Positions 61,358 to 64,000 of a DNA stretch of 64,000 nt are shown piece by piece (within the stretch, counting starts at the first letter, position 1; every line of letters starts with the position of its first letter). Location of the stretch: positions 496,001 through 560,000 of the forward strand of contig JADLZK010008235.1 in NCBI GenBank assembly GCA_015847255.1. The letters are read 5' to 3'. The DNA is from Hyparrhenia diplandra (lineage: Eukaryota > Streptophyta > Magnoliopsida > Poales > Poaceae). The notes under the pieces are model-generated. The model worked only from the letters and a program-made list of their open reading frames with translations. It was not told where the DNA came from and made no database searches. The position numbers and the translations under genes are program-made.

Positions 61358-64000
61358 TTAAATGGAAAGTCCTCGGAAAACTTCCATCATAGTTGGCCTC
61401 TCCTGTGGTGAAGGAAGAAGGCAGTGAAATGCCATGGAGAGACACCTATTCACATTTTTTTCTTCATCAGCTTTAGGTGTGGGAAGACGTTTATCCAAAA
61501 TTTCTTCTAGAACAAATTGGTTTTCATATGAAGAAACATGATTTTGTAGGTCCCGTGGATGTTGGCCCATCAACACCTCAAGCACCACCACGCCAAAGCT
61601 ATATACATCACATTTCTCTGTGACTAAAGACGTGTAGGAAAATTCTACAATGAAAAATGGAAATAAACAGTTAGAATATATACGTAGTACTATATTGTGA
61701 AACATTTTGGTGGATAATATTAATATCATGAGTAATATACATACCAGGTGCTATATAGCCATAAGTTCCTGCTAATACACTCCAATTTGATGAATCAGCT
61801 TTTAACATTCTTGCAATGCCAAAGTCAGAGAGAAAAGCTTTGTAATCAGCATCCAGTAAGATGTTTCTGCTTGTGATGTCTCGATGAATTATGGGTGGTT
61901 GACAATCTTGATGAAGGTAGGAAATAGCTTGAGCCATGTCTCGTATGAGGTCTGTCCTTCTCTGCCAACTGAACTGAATTGCCAGCTCTTCATTGCTTAA
62001 AATAGAAGCTAGATCCCCTCTCTCTATGAATTGACAAACCAGAAACCTGTACCTTGGATGGCAACAAAACCCATACAGCTTGACTATGCTGCGTTGGCGG
62101 ATTTTTGTCAATGTTTCAATCTCTCTGTGAAATCTGACTTCGTCATTTGTCTCTTCATCGCAAGGATGGAGTTTCTTCACTGCTACAACTTGTCCATCTT
62201 GAAGTATTGCTTTGTAAACACGACCATAAGCTCCTTCTCCAATGCAGTGCTTCTCATCAAAACTGTCAGTTGCATTGATGATATCTTCAAACGCCAGTTT
62301 GCCATCAAAGCCCCAAACAGAGAACGTAGCCGTTTTTTTCCACAGGGTTAGTTTCTTGGGATGATTTCTTGCAACAAAACCAAATAACAAGAAAACATGC
62401 CACTGAACCAATAGCCACAAGAGCCACAGCAACACTGGTTTCTACTATCAGCTTTTGATGGTTTTGTCCATGATGAGCTTGAGGCTGATAACAAGGTGAC
62501 ATGCCAGCCAGGTCTCCACAAAGACCTTTGTTGTGAAGAAACCATTTTGCTGAGGCATTGTGAAATCCTTCAGGGAGGGGGCCTTCTAGGATGTTGTATG
62601 ATACATCAAACACTGATAGGCTTCGCGATACTTGCAATGGAGGTAGGGATAACACCACTAAATTGATTGTGTGATAAGTTTACAACAATCAACATCTGTA
62701 GATTGCCAAGTTCTGACGGTATTGGCCCACTGAGATTGTTCTGGCTAACATCAAGCATGTTTTGCAGATAAATTAAATGACCCAATGTCCTAGGTAGACT
62801 GGCATTCAGATTGTTGTCCCCCAGAAGTAAAGTTTGTAGCTTTAAACTATTTCCAATCTCATCTGGTATTGGTCCATTCAGCTGATTGCTTGATAGATCA
62901 AGGCTCTCGAGATTTTTAAGTTGGCCAATTTGCTTTGGAATCCGCCCAGATAACTGATTGTTTTTTAAACTCAATATGTTTAGGTTGACTAAATTACCAA
63001 CTGCAGGTGGTATCTCCCCGGCCAAATTATTGCAGGACAGATTAAACCTTACTAAATTTTTGAGTTTCCCCAATTCTGCAGGTATAGTTCCTTCTATCAT
63101 GTTGTCTCCAAAATGAAGAGTGGTCAAGTTGCTCCAGGAGCCTATGATTGGTGATAGCATGCCTACCAATTTGTTTGACGATAAACTAATGCTTTGTAGA
63201 TGCGGGTACTCCCCGAATGCTTCAGTTATATCTCCATCAAGTTGATTATAAGATAAACCAAGGGATATCAGTGAAGTGCAATCCTTCAATGTCTTTGGGA
63301 TCGGACCGCCCAATTTGTTACTAAAAAGTTGTAAATTTTGAAGATTTCTACCTTGGCACAAATCAGGTATTGTTCCATTCAATTGGTTTTGAGACAACTC
63401 GATGTCGACCAAATTAGTAAGGTTGAAGAGTGCTGGAGGCAAAGGACCAGATAGGTTATTGGTGAATAGTAACATCTCATTCATGCTTGCTAATTTTCCA
63501 AAACTTGGAGGAATTGCACCAGACAATTGATTTTCATAGGAAGTAAGATATACCAAATTTGCCAGGTTTCCAAACTCTGCTGGGATTTCGCCAGATAGAT
63601 TATTGCTGTTTATTAATATATTGAAGAGGGATGACATGTTTCCTAAAGTTGGTGGCAGTGGGCCAGACAAGTGATTTACGGAGAGGTCCAGCTGTTGAAG
63701 GTTGACAAGGTTTCCAATCTCATGAGGAATTGATCCATTTATATCGTTACCCCAGACAGATAAAAAAGGTTAACGAAGTCATATTTCCAGCACTAGGAGG
63801 AACTGGGCCAGTGAAATGGTTCTCTGACAAATCCAACTCAATCAAGTTTTTGGAGCATCCCAAGCTCAACGGGAATGACTCCAGTATGTTGGTTTAGATA
63901 TAGGTACAGGATCTTGAGCATTGTAAGATTTCCCAGGGAGGATGGAACCGTGCCATTCAGGCGGTTTCTGTACAACTCTAGATGTTGGAGTGTTTGGATT
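61358..64000 (-). CDS. LRR receptor-like kinase (MIK2-like), 3' part, with frameshifts
   Basis: Minus strand, continuing past the window's right edge. Exons: 64000-61745 (partial) and 61644-61358, with a GT-AG intron inside the kinase domain (GYIAP / EFSYTS) and a stop at 61358-61360. The outside part is a run of leucine-rich repeats (for example LDLSSNQLNGPIPDEIGN). Then come GLCGDL, a membrane segment (VAVALVAIGSVACFLVIW), and a kinase with GEGAYGRVYKA, VAVKKL, HRDITSRNILLD, DFGIAR and APE. It is an RD kinase, expected at the plasma membrane as a peptide or cell-wall sensor; the ligand is unknown. Four single-base frame changes interrupt it: T7 at 62333-62339, near 62624-62630, A6 at 63762-63767, and T5 at 63847-63851. 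Each is resolved by one base fewer. It is a young pseudogene or an assembly with homopolymer errors. Confidence 0.85.

Overview
This window looks like nuclear DNA from a grass (Poaceae). Genes are split by GT-AG introns. A ZRP4-type O-methyltransferase and a MIK2-like receptor kinase sit beside a dense, nested load of CACTA, Mutator, Tourist/Harbinger, Stowaway, LINE, SINE and Ty3/gypsy elements of kinds common in grass genomes. No organelle, bacterial, CRISPR or rRNA sequence was seen. I cannot name the species.

Layout. 1-6.2 kb: no intact gene; a gag-only LTR element (714-4060) with a Mutator-like element in its 5' LTR, then two related Tourist-like MITEs. 6.2-8.8 kb: a complete 8-exon WNK kinase (449 codons, frame closes). 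9.3-10.2 kb: a 932-bp foldback Mutator-like MITE with a perfect 9-bp target duplication. 10.9-16.2 kb: a non-autonomous CACTA element with a solo copia-type LTR inside it. 16.5-18.9 kb: a Tourist MITE and an orphan promoter/first-exon-like patch.

18.9-37.5 kb: a three-level stack. A Pack-MULE (18886-37544) carries a captured fragment of an ankyrin/CCCH zinc-finger gene. Its 3' terminal repeat was hit by a Tourist/Harbinger element (20483-37510). That element was in turn hit by a 14-kb Ty3/gypsy element (23415-37366) with Tat-lineage features. Target-site duplications can be read at all three levels. The gypsy element also carries an intron-containing antisense gene (31441-35087) with its own TATA box.

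38.2-47.5 kb: a six-exon AIPP2-like PHD-finger gene. Its first coding exon is only the ATG, its large introns hold a LINE, a Harbinger element and a SINE, and an in-frame TAA lies ahead of its conserved C-terminal region. 51.0-52.3 kb: a two-exon plant O-methyltransferase with one frameshift near the N terminus. 53.7-60.4 kb: a decayed zinc-knuckle retroelement ORF split by a ~4-kb LTR. 61.4-64.0 kb: the 3' part of an LRR receptor kinase on the minus strand, running off the window edge and interrupted by four single-base frameshifts.

The four host genes (WNK kinase, PHD protein, O-methyltransferase, receptor kinase) are unrelated neighbours, not a pathway cluster. The main interest is the ordered transposon history, the antisense gene within the gypsy element, and the damage in the PHD, methyltransferase and receptor-kinase genes, where real pseudogenisation must be separated from assembly error.
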